Below, piece after piece: positions 24,201-31,639 of a stretch of DNA of 58,105 nt; the first letter of the stretch is position 1; the number at the start of each line of letters is the position of its first letter. The translations under genes and the position numbers were made by a program. The notes beneath the pieces were generated by a model, which made no database searches, was not told where the DNA came from, and saw only the letters and a list, made by a program, of their open reading frames with translations. The DNA comes from an uncultured Lachnospiraceae bacterium (lineage in GTDB: Bacteria; Bacillota; Clostridia; Lachnospirales; Lachnospiraceae): NCBI GenBank assembly GCA_910584785.1, contig CAJUDX010000016.1, positions 1 to 58,105 on the forward strand, read 5' to 3'.

Positions 24201-26586
24201 GGCTGATGTAAAATTTAAGGGAGAGGTGTCACTAAAAGATATTAAAGAAAATACTGTAGTTGGTCAAATCAGTGAAGAAGGGGCTACAATTATCGGAACC
24301 TTTGATGCGGATTCTCTTGATTTTGCGGCAATTCCTCTTGATGAGTGGGCAGAAGTAAAGGTGTATAATCCATACACAGTAACAGGAATTTCGGTGGAAA
24401 AGCTGAAAAAGGATACAGCTTTAGCGGAATTTGAAAAGACTGGAAGGATAGAGGTTGAAAAGTCAAATATCGAGGAAATACAGACAGAAGGGAATACATC
24501 TGCTTTAAAGATTTATTATGAATTTAGCGGAGATTTTAAAAATAACTGCTATGGCGGTTTACGTATTAATGGAACATGGATTGATGCAGCGAATTGGGAT
24601 ACAGTGACGTCTGGAAATGAAAATTATATTCAGTATTCCTGCGATGCAGTTAGCAGCCTGTCCATCGAGCCGGGGTATATGGATGGCAAGCCGTTGAAGA
24701 TAGTGAAGGTGGTTTTTGAGAAGAAAGTCGAACAGGAAGAACCCAAACCGGATGTGCCGGAATTAGGCGAAGGAGAAATTCTTGTTGAAGCAGAAAGTGA
24801 TGGATCGTACCATATTCCAGCAGGTGGAGAAGCACCAAATGCAATTCGGGTTAAAGTGTCCGGCACAGGAAAAACGGAGACGAATTTAGTTTTTGATGAT
24901 TGGGCAAAAGCGGAATGGGTTAGCTTTGAGAATGGTAAGGAATATACCTATATTTTCCCGGAAGAAATAAACTTTGAAAAATTATCTTTTCAGGATGATG
25001 TAGACGTTGAATCCATGGTATTTATTTGTCTTGATAAAGTAGAGATTAATATTGGAGAAGATGGTCAATTTCATTTGCCCGATACACAAATACCAAAAGG
25101 AATTTTATTTTCGATAAGTGATGAAAATAAAAACGGTACAATGATAGCATTGGATAACTGGAGCAGTGGAAGCAGTTGGGTAAGTATTAATAAAGATACG
25201 AAAAAAGGTACATATCTTTTTGATAGTGATGCGAGTTTTGAAGCCTTTTTACTGCAAGGTGTAACAGTGGAATCCATGGTATTATTGTATCCGCAGGGAA
25301 CAGAAATAGAAACAGCGGCAAATATGGCAAATCTCCGCCGAGCCCTTCCTCTGCGCTCAAGAATTGTCCTTTCCCAGGATGAAGAACTCTTCGAACTCCC
25401 CGCCCTCACGGATGAAAACGGCAATTCCTATCTGCCGGAGTTACCGGAGGAAATGGGAAGTACTGAGCGTATGGGAATCCGTGCTAAAGTTTCTTCTAAC
25501 AGCAGGGATGTAACCCTTATCTTTGACGAAAACGAAGATTCCAAGGTAACGGTAAGACCGGAGAATAAGACCATTTACTATTTCTTCACCGAAGAGGATT
25601 CCATGGAAACAGTTTCTTTTAATGGACAGGAAGTTGAGGATGTGACTTTCTTATTCTGGAATGGTGAAAAAGCAGAAGCAGTAGATGAAGATGCAGAAGA
25701 AACCGGCATCTTTGCCCTTCCCGATTACCGTATCCCAGCGGCTGTTCAGTTTATCTGCAGCGGAGAAGAAGATAAAGAAGTTAAGGCCAGCTTATCAGTC
25801 GAGCTTTATGATGCCAAGGCAGAGACCTGGAAGGAAGAAGGAAAGATTTTAACGAATAAGCTTTCCGTTAAGACGAACGGCGCAGGCTGGTATGTATTTA
25901 CCGAAAAGGATCAGGAAGTATTAGAAGATGCATTTGCCCTGGCAAAGGATGGTTATGAAGCTCCAAGGCTGCACCTGACTATAGATGCCAAAGCCTGTGC
26001 AGCAGAAGCATTGACAGTATATTATCATACTTATTATACCGATGAAATGGAAATTGTTAAACCGGAAAATGAGGACTCTGTGGCAGAAAAGGAGGATAAG
26101 GCAGAGGCAAAAGAGGGCAAAGAAGCAGCAAAAGAAAACGCAGAGACGAATCGTCCGGCAGAAGAAAAGGCGGATAAGACTGATGAGGCAGACGTGAAAG
26201 ACAAGGCAGACGCAGAAAATAAGGAAGTTGTAAGTGATAAGGCCGGGGATGCCGAAGAAGAAAAGAATGAGGCAGGTGCTCCGTCCGGGGATGATGCTCA
26301 GGAACCGGAAGAGAAAGAGGAAGAGAAGAATCAGGACAGCGGGCAGACTGAAGATAAGAAGGAGGATTCTTCGGAATCAAAAGATGAAGAAGAGGATAAG
26401 GATATCGACGCTAAGACCGATGAGGATACCGATGCGAACACCGATGTAGATGCTGATACTAAAGCCGATATTAAGACCGGCGCTGACCTGAAAGAAAGTC
26501 AAAAGACTGAGGCAGATAATGTCGGAGATGACAATGAAGAAGAGGCAGCAGAGGATAAGGCGGATAAGGCAGCAGAGCAGGTTTGA
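21265..26586 (+). CDS. Secreted multidomain GH5 endo-beta-glucanase with long acidic tail
   Basis: A 1773-residue exported enzyme. Signal peptide 1-36 (cleavage likely after TARA). Residues about 45-390 are a GH5 (clan A) barrel: GLGYNIGNTFDS, NVHHD, acid/base E200 in FEGMNEVE and nucleophile E325 in VIIGEYGV, suited to beta-1,4-glucan or xyloglucan. Residues about 395-530 look like a beta-sandwich carbohydrate-binding module. A Gly/Ser linker (about 537-565) leads to a ~1000-residue array of beta-rich modules with recurring phrases such as FHLPDTQIP, FALPDYRIP and YHIPAGGEAP. The last ~176 residues (from 1597) are a Glu/Asp/Lys-rich low-complexity tail with DTDANTDVDADT. No dockerin or LPxTG sorting signal is seen. 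Bases ~23340-25320 are A+T-richer than both ends, suggesting a mosaic gene. The next gene follows 32 bp later. Confidence 0.9.
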   Translation: MRRTWKSRVIRAAAKLLAVTVTATSCLSGMAFTARAEGYGKNGVVRDMTSQQLVEDMGLGYNIGNTFDSIGSFITETDPWQYQKAWGNDLVSQLFIQKVKEGGFKTVRLPVSWAHWIDANNQINPGYLQAVQTVVDWCMDEDLYVILNVHHDSGAADTSWIRNAATDWDGTSAKYAAVWTQVSSHFMNYGDHLIFEGMNEVEFPAAPTMSRQYEILNAMNQLFVDSVRATGGNNAVRHLLIPGYNTDIKKTCDRRYQMPNDPANHCILSIHYYSPSPFCVAEHDVDWAVPVTTWGSEEDIQNVEADLDILAEHFLSKGTPVIIGEYGVLTEDNKEKDSIRAYLKTVPEIIMQYGMCPVLWDTSNAGDMKTIERITGEFYDPVVKANYQALAQKKAFGQIQKRVFNFPTYQRVSLPIKPGGWASLNAYEPEKIQGVAFELDCTSDWDSYGGGGLYLDGWDDMPQWSFNSVYDEIVYMFSAEEKARLNDQLAVMIFWTDESKGGSRREELSIKNGQIILLYGENEQVNVPRILTGDSGSGGAIRSGGGGGGGRGGSSSPNYSTDPVGSQATEEAKLFASLHEGRNTIDGKIDGEGKAADTVEIDLAQLCPGYEIGDKVKIYVSYLSDDGATPVLITSENGYTELKDAVTNKNTVTCDFISPDGKVKLQLWWLGSGKYFKYKVSGEITEKASARSALIEDIAQNLTATDNSGEYLYSLNEVLQDSAIESGKRVKLTIKPAFVEGQENVKGTVWFEDESGAIISTRLVDEDEGIPVSSAVLEGTPRDSKLYFTIENREMRTRTFSRSAQPSMKILEIQAEVLPELGEGVVAELVTMQTVRVPADSNMITTVEAAAGEEAGMRVYFAFDGEDIHDQSKFSTSLIVGSDYHGNDVWDIRQDENGDSYIWYPGNVSGDISLTCWYNGGVSFKLKNIVQMQEVFPEFTVTEDGVAESDLAHVKMLLKEKGVTADNKVKIVVSAVTAKADVKFKGEVSLKDIKENTVVGQISEEGATIIGTFDADSLDFAAIPLDEWAEVKVYNPYTVTGISVEKLKKDTALAEFEKTGRIEVEKSNIEEIQTEGNTSALKIYYEFSGDFKNNCYGGLRINGTWIDAANWDTVTSGNENYIQYSCDAVSSLSIEPGYMDGKPLKIVKVVFEKKVEQEEPKPDVPELGEGEILVEAESDGSYHIPAGGEAPNAIRVKVSGTGKTETNLVFDDWAKAEWVSFENGKEYTYIFPEEINFEKLSFQDDVDVESMVFICLDKVEINIGEDGQFHLPDTQIPKGILFSISDENKNGTMIALDNWSSGSSWVSINKDTKKGTYLFDSDASFEAFLLQGVTVESMVLLYPQGTEIETAANMANLRRALPLRSRIVLSQDEELFELPALTDENGNSYLPELPEEMGSTERMGIRAKVSSNSRDVTLIFDENEDSKVTVRPENKTIYYFFTEEDSMETVSFNGQEVEDVTFLFWNGEKAEAVDEDAEETGIFALPDYRIPAAVQFICSGEEDKEVKASLSVELYDAKAETWKEEGKILTNKLSVKTNGAGWYVFTEKDQEVLEDAFALAKDGYEAPRLHLTIDAKACAAEALTVYYHTYYTDEMEIVKPENEDSVAEKEDKAEAKEGKEAAKENAETNRPAEEKADKTDEADVKDKADAENKEVVSDKAGDAEEEKNEAGAPSGDDAQEPEEKEEEKNQDSGQTEDKKEDSSESKDEEEDKDIDAKTDEDTDANTDVDADTKADIKTGADLKESQKTEADNVGDDNEEEAAEDKADKAAEQV

Positions 26587-26618
26587 TGAAAAAACAGATA
26601 AGAAAGGGGATTTAGCAG

Positions 26619-28100
26619 ATGAAAAAAAATAGACAACGCCTTGCCACCGCCGGATTGTTTATGGCATTGGCGGCAGTTTCTGCATTGCCTGTGCTTGCTG
26701 AGGAAGATAAGTCTCAGCACGGCTGGCAGCAGGAGGAGGACGGGCGCTGGTTTTACACGAACCGCGACGGCTCCCGGGAAACCGAAAGCTGGGTCAGGGG
26801 CGCGGATGGTTCGCGGTATTATCTGGATGCGGACGGCTATATGGCAGTAAATCAAGTGATTAAGGACGGCGATAATATTTACTATGTGAATGAAAACGGC
26901 GTTCGCGTAAGAAATCAGTGGGCTTCTGAGCCAAATGATGATTTATGTGATCAGGAAGTGGACACCTTATGGTATTATTTTGACCATAACGGAAGGGCGG
27001 TCAATACTGAGGGGAAGGCGCTTAAGCTTAAGGACGGCAATGCTGAGCGCATTTACTTCTTTGACAGCGACGGGCATATGCTCTCCGGCTGGCAGAATAT
27101 TACGAAATGGAATAAGGCGGACGAAACAAACACCTACTATCTGGGCGACGAAAATCAGGGCTATGCGAGGATGCAGTGGCAGTATTTAGAGGTGGATAAT
27201 GACTTTTTTGACGCCGACGGCTACGAGTATGATTCTTATGAGTTTTTCTATTTTGGCTATGACGGGAAAATGAAGAAGAATTGCGAAGACGAGCTGAACG
27301 ACGAGCATTTCCTTTTCGATGAAAACGGCGCTCTGCTGACCGGATGGCAGCCAGGCGTTACCCCGTCAGATAAGGATTTAGGTCTGAACCGCTATTACGA
27401 TGAGGAAACCGGCGTGCGGGCCAAGGGCTGGCTTTTCGCCCATGACCCTGATAATGAGGACAGCGATCCGCACTGGTTTTACTGTGATGATAAAAAGGGA
27501 ACTTTATTTAATGAGGGCGGAAGAGACAGCGATGATGAATTGTCCTATAAAAAGATTAACGGGAAACCCTATTTCTTTGACGATAAGGGTCATATGATCA
27601 CCGGATTAATCAGCACGGACGGCACGGCAATTCCTGATGTGTTTATGGATGAAGGGTTTGAAACACTGAGCGGCGATATTGGCAAGGGAAATGGAAAAAA
27701 GGCAGCGGGAATTTATTACTTAAGTCAGGATGAAGGGACTTTAGGGCAGCTTCAGTCGGATAAGCGTATAGGTTTAAAGGATAATGACGAGATGGTCTAT
27801 TATTATCTGGGAAAGAGCGGAAGGGCATATACAAATACCTTGATTAAAGGATGCATTTACGGGCCGGACGGTGCTATGCTTCATTCTGAGGATTCGGATA
27901 AGGAAATTTTTACGGTAGATGATATTTATGAGCAGGACGATTACAGCCAGGGAAGGTTAAAGGATGGAGCGACACCGGTGATTCCCGCAGGCAGCCAGGT
28001 AATTGTCAATAAGTCGGGTAAGGTTACCCAGAGAGGTACAGTAAAGGTCGATGATGTTTCTTATGATGTAGATCATTATCAGGCGATACAGAAGGATTAA
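26619..28100 (+). CDS. Exported cell-wall/choline-binding repeat protein
   Basis: A 493-residue secreted protein with signal peptide 1-27 (cleavage after VLA). Almost all of it consists of about 20-residue aromatic/glycine repeats of the cell-wall-binding (choline/glucan-binding) type, for example GWQQEEDGRWFYTNRDGS, SRYYLDADGYMA, NIYYVNENGVRV and KPYFFDDKGHMITG. A small C-terminal segment (PVIPAGSQVIVNKSGKVTQ) differs from the repeats. There is no catalytic domain. Repeats of this kind hold proteins on teichoic acids or glucans. Its place between two exported GH5 enzymes, 32 bp after the first, suggests it anchors or assists them at the cell surface; that is inference. Confidence 0.87.
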   Translation: MKKNRQRLATAGLFMALAAVSALPVLAEEDKSQHGWQQEEDGRWFYTNRDGSRETESWVRGADGSRYYLDADGYMAVNQVIKDGDNIYYVNENGVRVRNQWASEPNDDLCDQEVDTLWYYFDHNGRAVNTEGKALKLKDGNAERIYFFDSDGHMLSGWQNITKWNKADETNTYYLGDENQGYARMQWQYLEVDNDFFDADGYEYDSYEFFYFGYDGKMKKNCEDELNDEHFLFDENGALLTGWQPGVTPSDKDLGLNRYYDEETGVRAKGWLFAHDPDNEDSDPHWFYCDDKKGTLFNEGGRDSDDELSYKKINGKPYFFDDKGHMITGLISTDGTAIPDVFMDEGFETLSGDIGKGNGKKAAGIYYLSQDEGTLGQLQSDKRIGLKDNDEMVYYYLGKSGRAYTNTLIKGCIYGPDGAMLHSEDSDKEIFTVDDIYEQDDYSQGRLKDGATPVIPAGSQVIVNKSGKVTQRGTVKVDDVSYDVDHYQAIQKD

Positions 28101-28283
28101 GGCAGGCGACTGATAGCTGCCGGATGAGATAAGCAATACCCAAAATACCAGCAGGAGCAGAAGTAACAGAACAACAGCAGGAGCAAAGCTGGGTGAGAAA
28201 TTCGGTTTGCCCTGTTGTTGTTTAATTTATCATTGGGATAGTAAATGAAGAAAGAAAAACGAGCAGCAAGAAGGTAAAATAAA

Positions 28284-30164
28284 ATGAGAAAAAGTAAACC
28301 GATAGTTTCGATATTGTGTGCGGCAGCTCTGGCGGTTTCTGCATTGAGTGCCTGCACTTCGGCGACATCCGGGAACGTACAGGAAACCTCGGCGCAGACG
28401 GAATCTGCGGATTCCGGTAAGGAGGGCGCAGAGGAAAAAGACGAACAAACGAAAAAGGAAGAAATCCAGGAGGAAAAAGGAGCAGAAAACGCAGGAGGCA
28501 GCGCAACGGATGGCGGCATCGGGAACAAGCAGCCCTTTACTTTAACCTCCCGGGAATACGTCGAAGCGATGGGACATGGCTGGAACTTGGGAAACAGCTT
28601 TGACGGCGTGGATACGGATGAAAGCGAGGAGGATAAAGGGGAAACCGAATGGGGAAATCCGACCGTTACCAGGGAATTAATTCATGCGATTAAGGAGCAG
28701 GGCTTTAACAGTATCCGTATTCCAATGACCATGTTTAAGCGCTACACGGAGGAAAACGGAAAGGCTGTCGTTGATGAGGACTGGCTTGCCCGCTATAAGG
28801 AAGTGGTGGACTGGGCGGTAGAGGAAGGTTTGTACGTTATGGTCAATATCCATCACGATTCCTGGATTTGGTTAAAATACTGGGACGGCGACAAGGAAGC
28901 TGAGGAATACGTCCGTTTTGTGCAGCTTTGGGAGCAGTTAGCCGATTACTTTAAGGATGAACCGGAGCAGGTCTGCTTTGAAACCATCAATGAACCGGAT
29001 TTTGAAGGGGAGAGCGATGAAGAAAAGCAGGAAAAGTTAGATGCGATTAATCTGGCGGCCTACGATGTTATCCGGGCAAGCGGCGGCAATAACGCCGAGC
29101 GTATGATTGTTATCCCGACGATGAATACCAATCATGAAAAATGCGATCCGCTGTTAAAGCTGATTCAGGATTTGGATGATACCCACATCATTGCCACGGT
29201 GCATTACTATGGCGAATGGGTATTCAGTGCAAATCTTGGCATTACCGGGTTTGACGAGGCGATAGATGATGACGGAAAGACCGCGAGAACAGCCGCAGAT
29301 TCCGCCATGGAAACGGTATATAAAACCTTTACGCAGAATGATATCGGCGTTGTGATCGGCGAGTACGGCGTGCTGGGCTATGACCAGGGTGAGAAGTGCA
29401 ACCAGCCGGGAGAAGAATTAAAATACTATGAGTACGTGAACGAACTGGCAAGAAAGTATGGTCTGTGTTTGATGTTCTGGGACAATGGCTCCGGCATTGA
29501 CCGGGTAAGCGGAAAGTACGAGTGGAAAAAGTCTCAGGTAGGAGAGATGCTCTGGGCTTCGATGGAGGGACGTTCCTCTTATGCGGCAGAACTGGACACC
29601 CTGTATTTCGGCGAGGAGGCAGAGGAAGATGTGTTGGTAGCCCTGACCTTAAACGGGAATACATTTACGGAAATTGAAGGTCTTACCGAGGGTGAAGAGT
29701 ACAGTTATGATGAAAGCACAGCGACCGTGACTTTAAGCAAGGATTATATCAACAAGATGTATGCAGAAAGCAGCAGGGAAGGACGCTTTGGCGAATTGGT
29801 ATTTACCTTTAGCTCTGGCGCGGACTGGACAGAAAAGCTGGTTCGGTTTAAAACGCCTGAATTTAAAGAAGCCTCCGGGACGATCGAAGGTCTGACGATT
29901 CCCGCCGATTACCACGGCGCGGATATCCGCAGAATTTCTGCCTTCTCCGGCGAAGAACACACTGGTCCGCAGTCAAGCTGGTGGAAGTATCTGCAAAATT
30001 CCGAAGCTTTTGATGTGGAGGATGATGCGCTGGTGCTGAATAACAGCTTCTTTAACGAATGTGCGGAAGGCGAAATTAAGCTGGTTATTGAATTTTACGA
30101 CGGGCAGATCAAAGAACTCTGGCTGACGAAGGATGGGGATAAGGTGAGTGTGAAGGCAAAATAA
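28284..30164 (+). CDS. GH5 endoglucanase lipoprotein with CBM_X2-like module
   Basis: A 626-residue membrane-anchored cellulase or xyloglucanase. The signal peptide ends in the lipobox LSAC with Cys24. A charged Glu/Lys-rich spacer to about residue 78 is followed by the GH5 domain (about 88-435): GWNLGNSFDG, NIHHDSW, acid/base E237 in FETINEP and nucleophile E360 in VVIGEYGV. From about 445 a CBM_X2-type Ig-like module is visible (VALTLNGNTFTEIEGL, then YDESTATVTLSKDYINKM), and a further beta-rich C-terminal module to 626. Its catalytic domain resembles that of the large GH5 but is clearly diverged, so the two are probably complementary. It lies 183 bp after the wall-binding-repeat gene and is ended by a strong terminator. 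Confidence 0.92.
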   Translation: MRKSKPIVSILCAAALAVSALSACTSATSGNVQETSAQTESADSGKEGAEEKDEQTKKEEIQEEKGAENAGGSATDGGIGNKQPFTLTSREYVEAMGHGWNLGNSFDGVDTDESEEDKGETEWGNPTVTRELIHAIKEQGFNSIRIPMTMFKRYTEENGKAVVDEDWLARYKEVVDWAVEEGLYVMVNIHHDSWIWLKYWDGDKEAEEYVRFVQLWEQLADYFKDEPEQVCFETINEPDFEGESDEEKQEKLDAINLAAYDVIRASGGNNAERMIVIPTMNTNHEKCDPLLKLIQDLDDTHIIATVHYYGEWVFSANLGITGFDEAIDDDGKTARTAADSAMETVYKTFTQNDIGVVIGEYGVLGYDQGEKCNQPGEELKYYEYVNELARKYGLCLMFWDNGSGIDRVSGKYEWKKSQVGEMLWASMEGRSSYAAELDTLYFGEEAEEDVLVALTLNGNTFTEIEGLTEGEEYSYDESTATVTLSKDYINKMYAESSREGRFGELVFTFSSGADWTEKLVRFKTPEFKEASGTIEGLTIPADYHGADIRRISAFSGEEHTGPQSSWWKYLQNSEAFDVEDDALVLNNSFFNECAEGEIKLVIEFYDGQIKELWLTKDGDKVSVKAK

Positions 30165-30186
30165 GTGTTTTGCAGATAATTAAGAC

Positions 30187-30232
30187 CCGGCGGCTGTAAG
30201 GAGAAACGGATGCCTTACAGCCGCTGGTTTTT
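30187..30232 (+). terminator. Terminator after the GH5 cluster
   Basis: The core GCGGCTGTAAGG (30190-30201) pairs with CCTTACAGCCGC (30213-30224), extended by three further pairs at the base to about 15 bp, then five T. It lies just past the 3' end of the convergent Uma2 gene and may also help stop minus-strand transcripts. Confidence 0.92.
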
Positions 30233-30235
30233 ATT

Positions 30236-30796
30236 TCAGCCTAAAAGTTCAGCGATTTCAGAAAAATTAATGAGCAGATCATTGTAAATATTAACTTTAA
30301 TGGTAGAGTCGAAGGAATACTGAATATTTAGCTTATTTCCCTCAAAATAGTTTACCGTTACAATTTTGCGGCGGGGATCGACGATCCAATATTCGCGTAC
30401 ACCGGCATTTTTATAGTAATAGAGTTTTCGGATGTAATCATCGGACGGATTGCCGGGAGATATAATTTCAATGATAAAATCAGGGGCACCGTTACAGCGT
30501 TTTCCATCCAGTTTGTTTTTATCACACACAATCATAAGATCGGGCTGAACAATGGTAAGCGGCTTATCGGAAAGTTTTACATCAAATGGCTCATGGAAAA
30601 CTTTGCATGAGCCTTTGCTGTTTTTGATATAGGAATTGATTATGGTGGTCAGTTCCGTGGAGATGGTCTGATGCTCCTGTGACGGACTTGCCATGGAATA
30701 GATTTGACCATCAAAAATTTCTGCCCGTGCATCTTCGGGAAGAGTTTCATATTCTTCTATTGTAGTTATCATAGGTTCAGACTGTAATGCGTGCAT
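30236..30796 (-). CDS. Uma2 family putative nuclease
   Basis: A 186-residue protein of the Uma2 (DUF820) family, predicted PD-(D/E)XK endonucleases of unknown biological role, common in cyanobacteria and Clostridia. It shows TIEEYETLPEDARAEIFDGQ, the conserved QEHQTIS helix, and the nuclease core QPDLMIVCD, APDFIIEIISPGN and NAGVREYWIVDPRR. The start at 30796 follows GGAAGG with good spacing. The beginning of the gene overlaps the end of a truncated ATPase gene by 28 bp on the same strand, which suggests a deletion joined the two. Confidence 0.9.
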   Translation of the reverse strand: MHALQSEPMITTIEEYETLPEDARAEIFDGQIYSMASPSQEHQTISTELTTIINSYIKNSKGSCKVFHEPFDVKLSDKPLTIVQPDLMIVCDKNKLDGKRCNGAPDFIIEIISPGNPSDDYIRKLYYYKNAGVREYWIVDPRRKIVTVNYFEGNKLNIQYSFDSTIKVNIYNDLLINFSEIAELLG

Positions 30797-31197
30797 GGAT
30801 AATCCTTCCTTTCCTGGATTTTTAATGTGGGGAAAGCTATATTTTTATTTTCTGCCGGAAGTTTGGCAAAGAAGGAGAGGCGGTCAAGGATGGAAGCCGG
30901 GATATCGGCAGTACTGTCTAAAATTTCCCGGGAAAATGCGGCAACAAACCGCTCTTCGCTTTCAAAATCGGCCTGACTGATAAGCTGGAAATCCAGACTG
31001 ATCACGGTATAGTCTTTGCACAGAATTTCCCCGAGTGCCAGAAGCGTCGTTGTTTTTCCATACTGTCTGGCCCGGTTAATGGTAAAATACTGCCCGGCAT
31101 CGACCATGGCTTTTATCTTTTGCAGCCGGCTGGAGAGATCCACCATGTAATGCAGCTGCGGATGGCAGTCCCCATGAATATTAAAGATTTTCGTCAT
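30769..31197 (-). pseudogene. Truncated AAA-ATPase-like gene (N-terminal fragment)
   Basis: Only 142 residues remain of a protein family normally about 500 residues long (AAA-ATPase-like with a C-terminal PD-(D/E)XK nuclease domain). The visible part has the family N-terminus (FNIHGDCHPQLHYMVDLSSR), the region QYFTINRARQYGKTTTL with a Walker A variant, and SLDFQLISQADFESEERF. After about residue 125 the sequence loses the family pattern and runs into the Uma2 start region. It has an intact start and ribosome site (AAAGGAG), so a short product may still be made, but it cannot be a working ATPase/nuclease. Confidence 0.78.
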
Positions 31198-31349
31198 GCT
31201 GCGGCTCCTTTCCCAACAGAAAAACAGATAAAGATGATTTTCTGGTACTGATTTGCTGCTCTATAGTACTAATTATAGCGCAGATTCTATGAAATGACTA
31301 TAGAAATGCGCTTAAAATGTTGCAATGCGTATCCCATTGAAATCATGAT

Positions 31350-31513
31350 AGTCAAAGGAAATTCGGAATCCGCTCTGCTACTTCCTCATATCCCCTATGC
31401 TACTATCGCAGCTTGTCAGATGGGTCTTGCACCCCACCTGACACAAGCAAGTCCCCCTATCTACCGCTTTCGTCTTTGCGACTTAGAAGCGGGGGACTTA
31501 CTTGATATGTTAA
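31350..31513 (-). repeat. Multi-hairpin dispersed repeat, copy B
   Basis: Read on the minus strand, this 164-bp stretch matches 37228-37392 at roughly 90% by eye (about 15 differences and one small indel). It contains hairpin 1 (AAGTCCCCCGCTT...AAAGCGG and GGGGGACTT), hairpin 2 (GTCAGGTGGGG paired with CCCATCTGAC) and hairpin 3 (GCTGC-GATA-GTAGC). It interrupts no gene. Flanking sequences are unrelated between the copies. Confidence 0.85.
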
Positions 31514-31543
31514 AAATGAATGAAATGCGTATAAAAATTATGG

Positions 31544-31572
31544 TGGAATAACGATGGATTTAGCGGTATAAT
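31544..31572 (+). promoter_or_regulatory. Candidate promoter of the second YesM-type kinase
   Basis: A perfect -10 TATAAT stands at 31567-31572, 67 bases before the likely TTG start. The hexamer 17 bases upstream, TGGAAT (31544-31549), is a weak -35. The rest of the gap from 31198 holds repeat copy B and no gene. Confidence 0.4.
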
Positions 31573-31639
31573 CATCATATTCATATTCTACAGACAAAAA
31601 ATAGTATGATGATTGCAGAAAAAACCAGGGGGAAAAGAG

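Noticed and set aside
31294..31551. Open frame of 85 codons over repeat copy B
   Set aside because: Its sequence is the hairpin repeat read through; copy C does not keep the frame.
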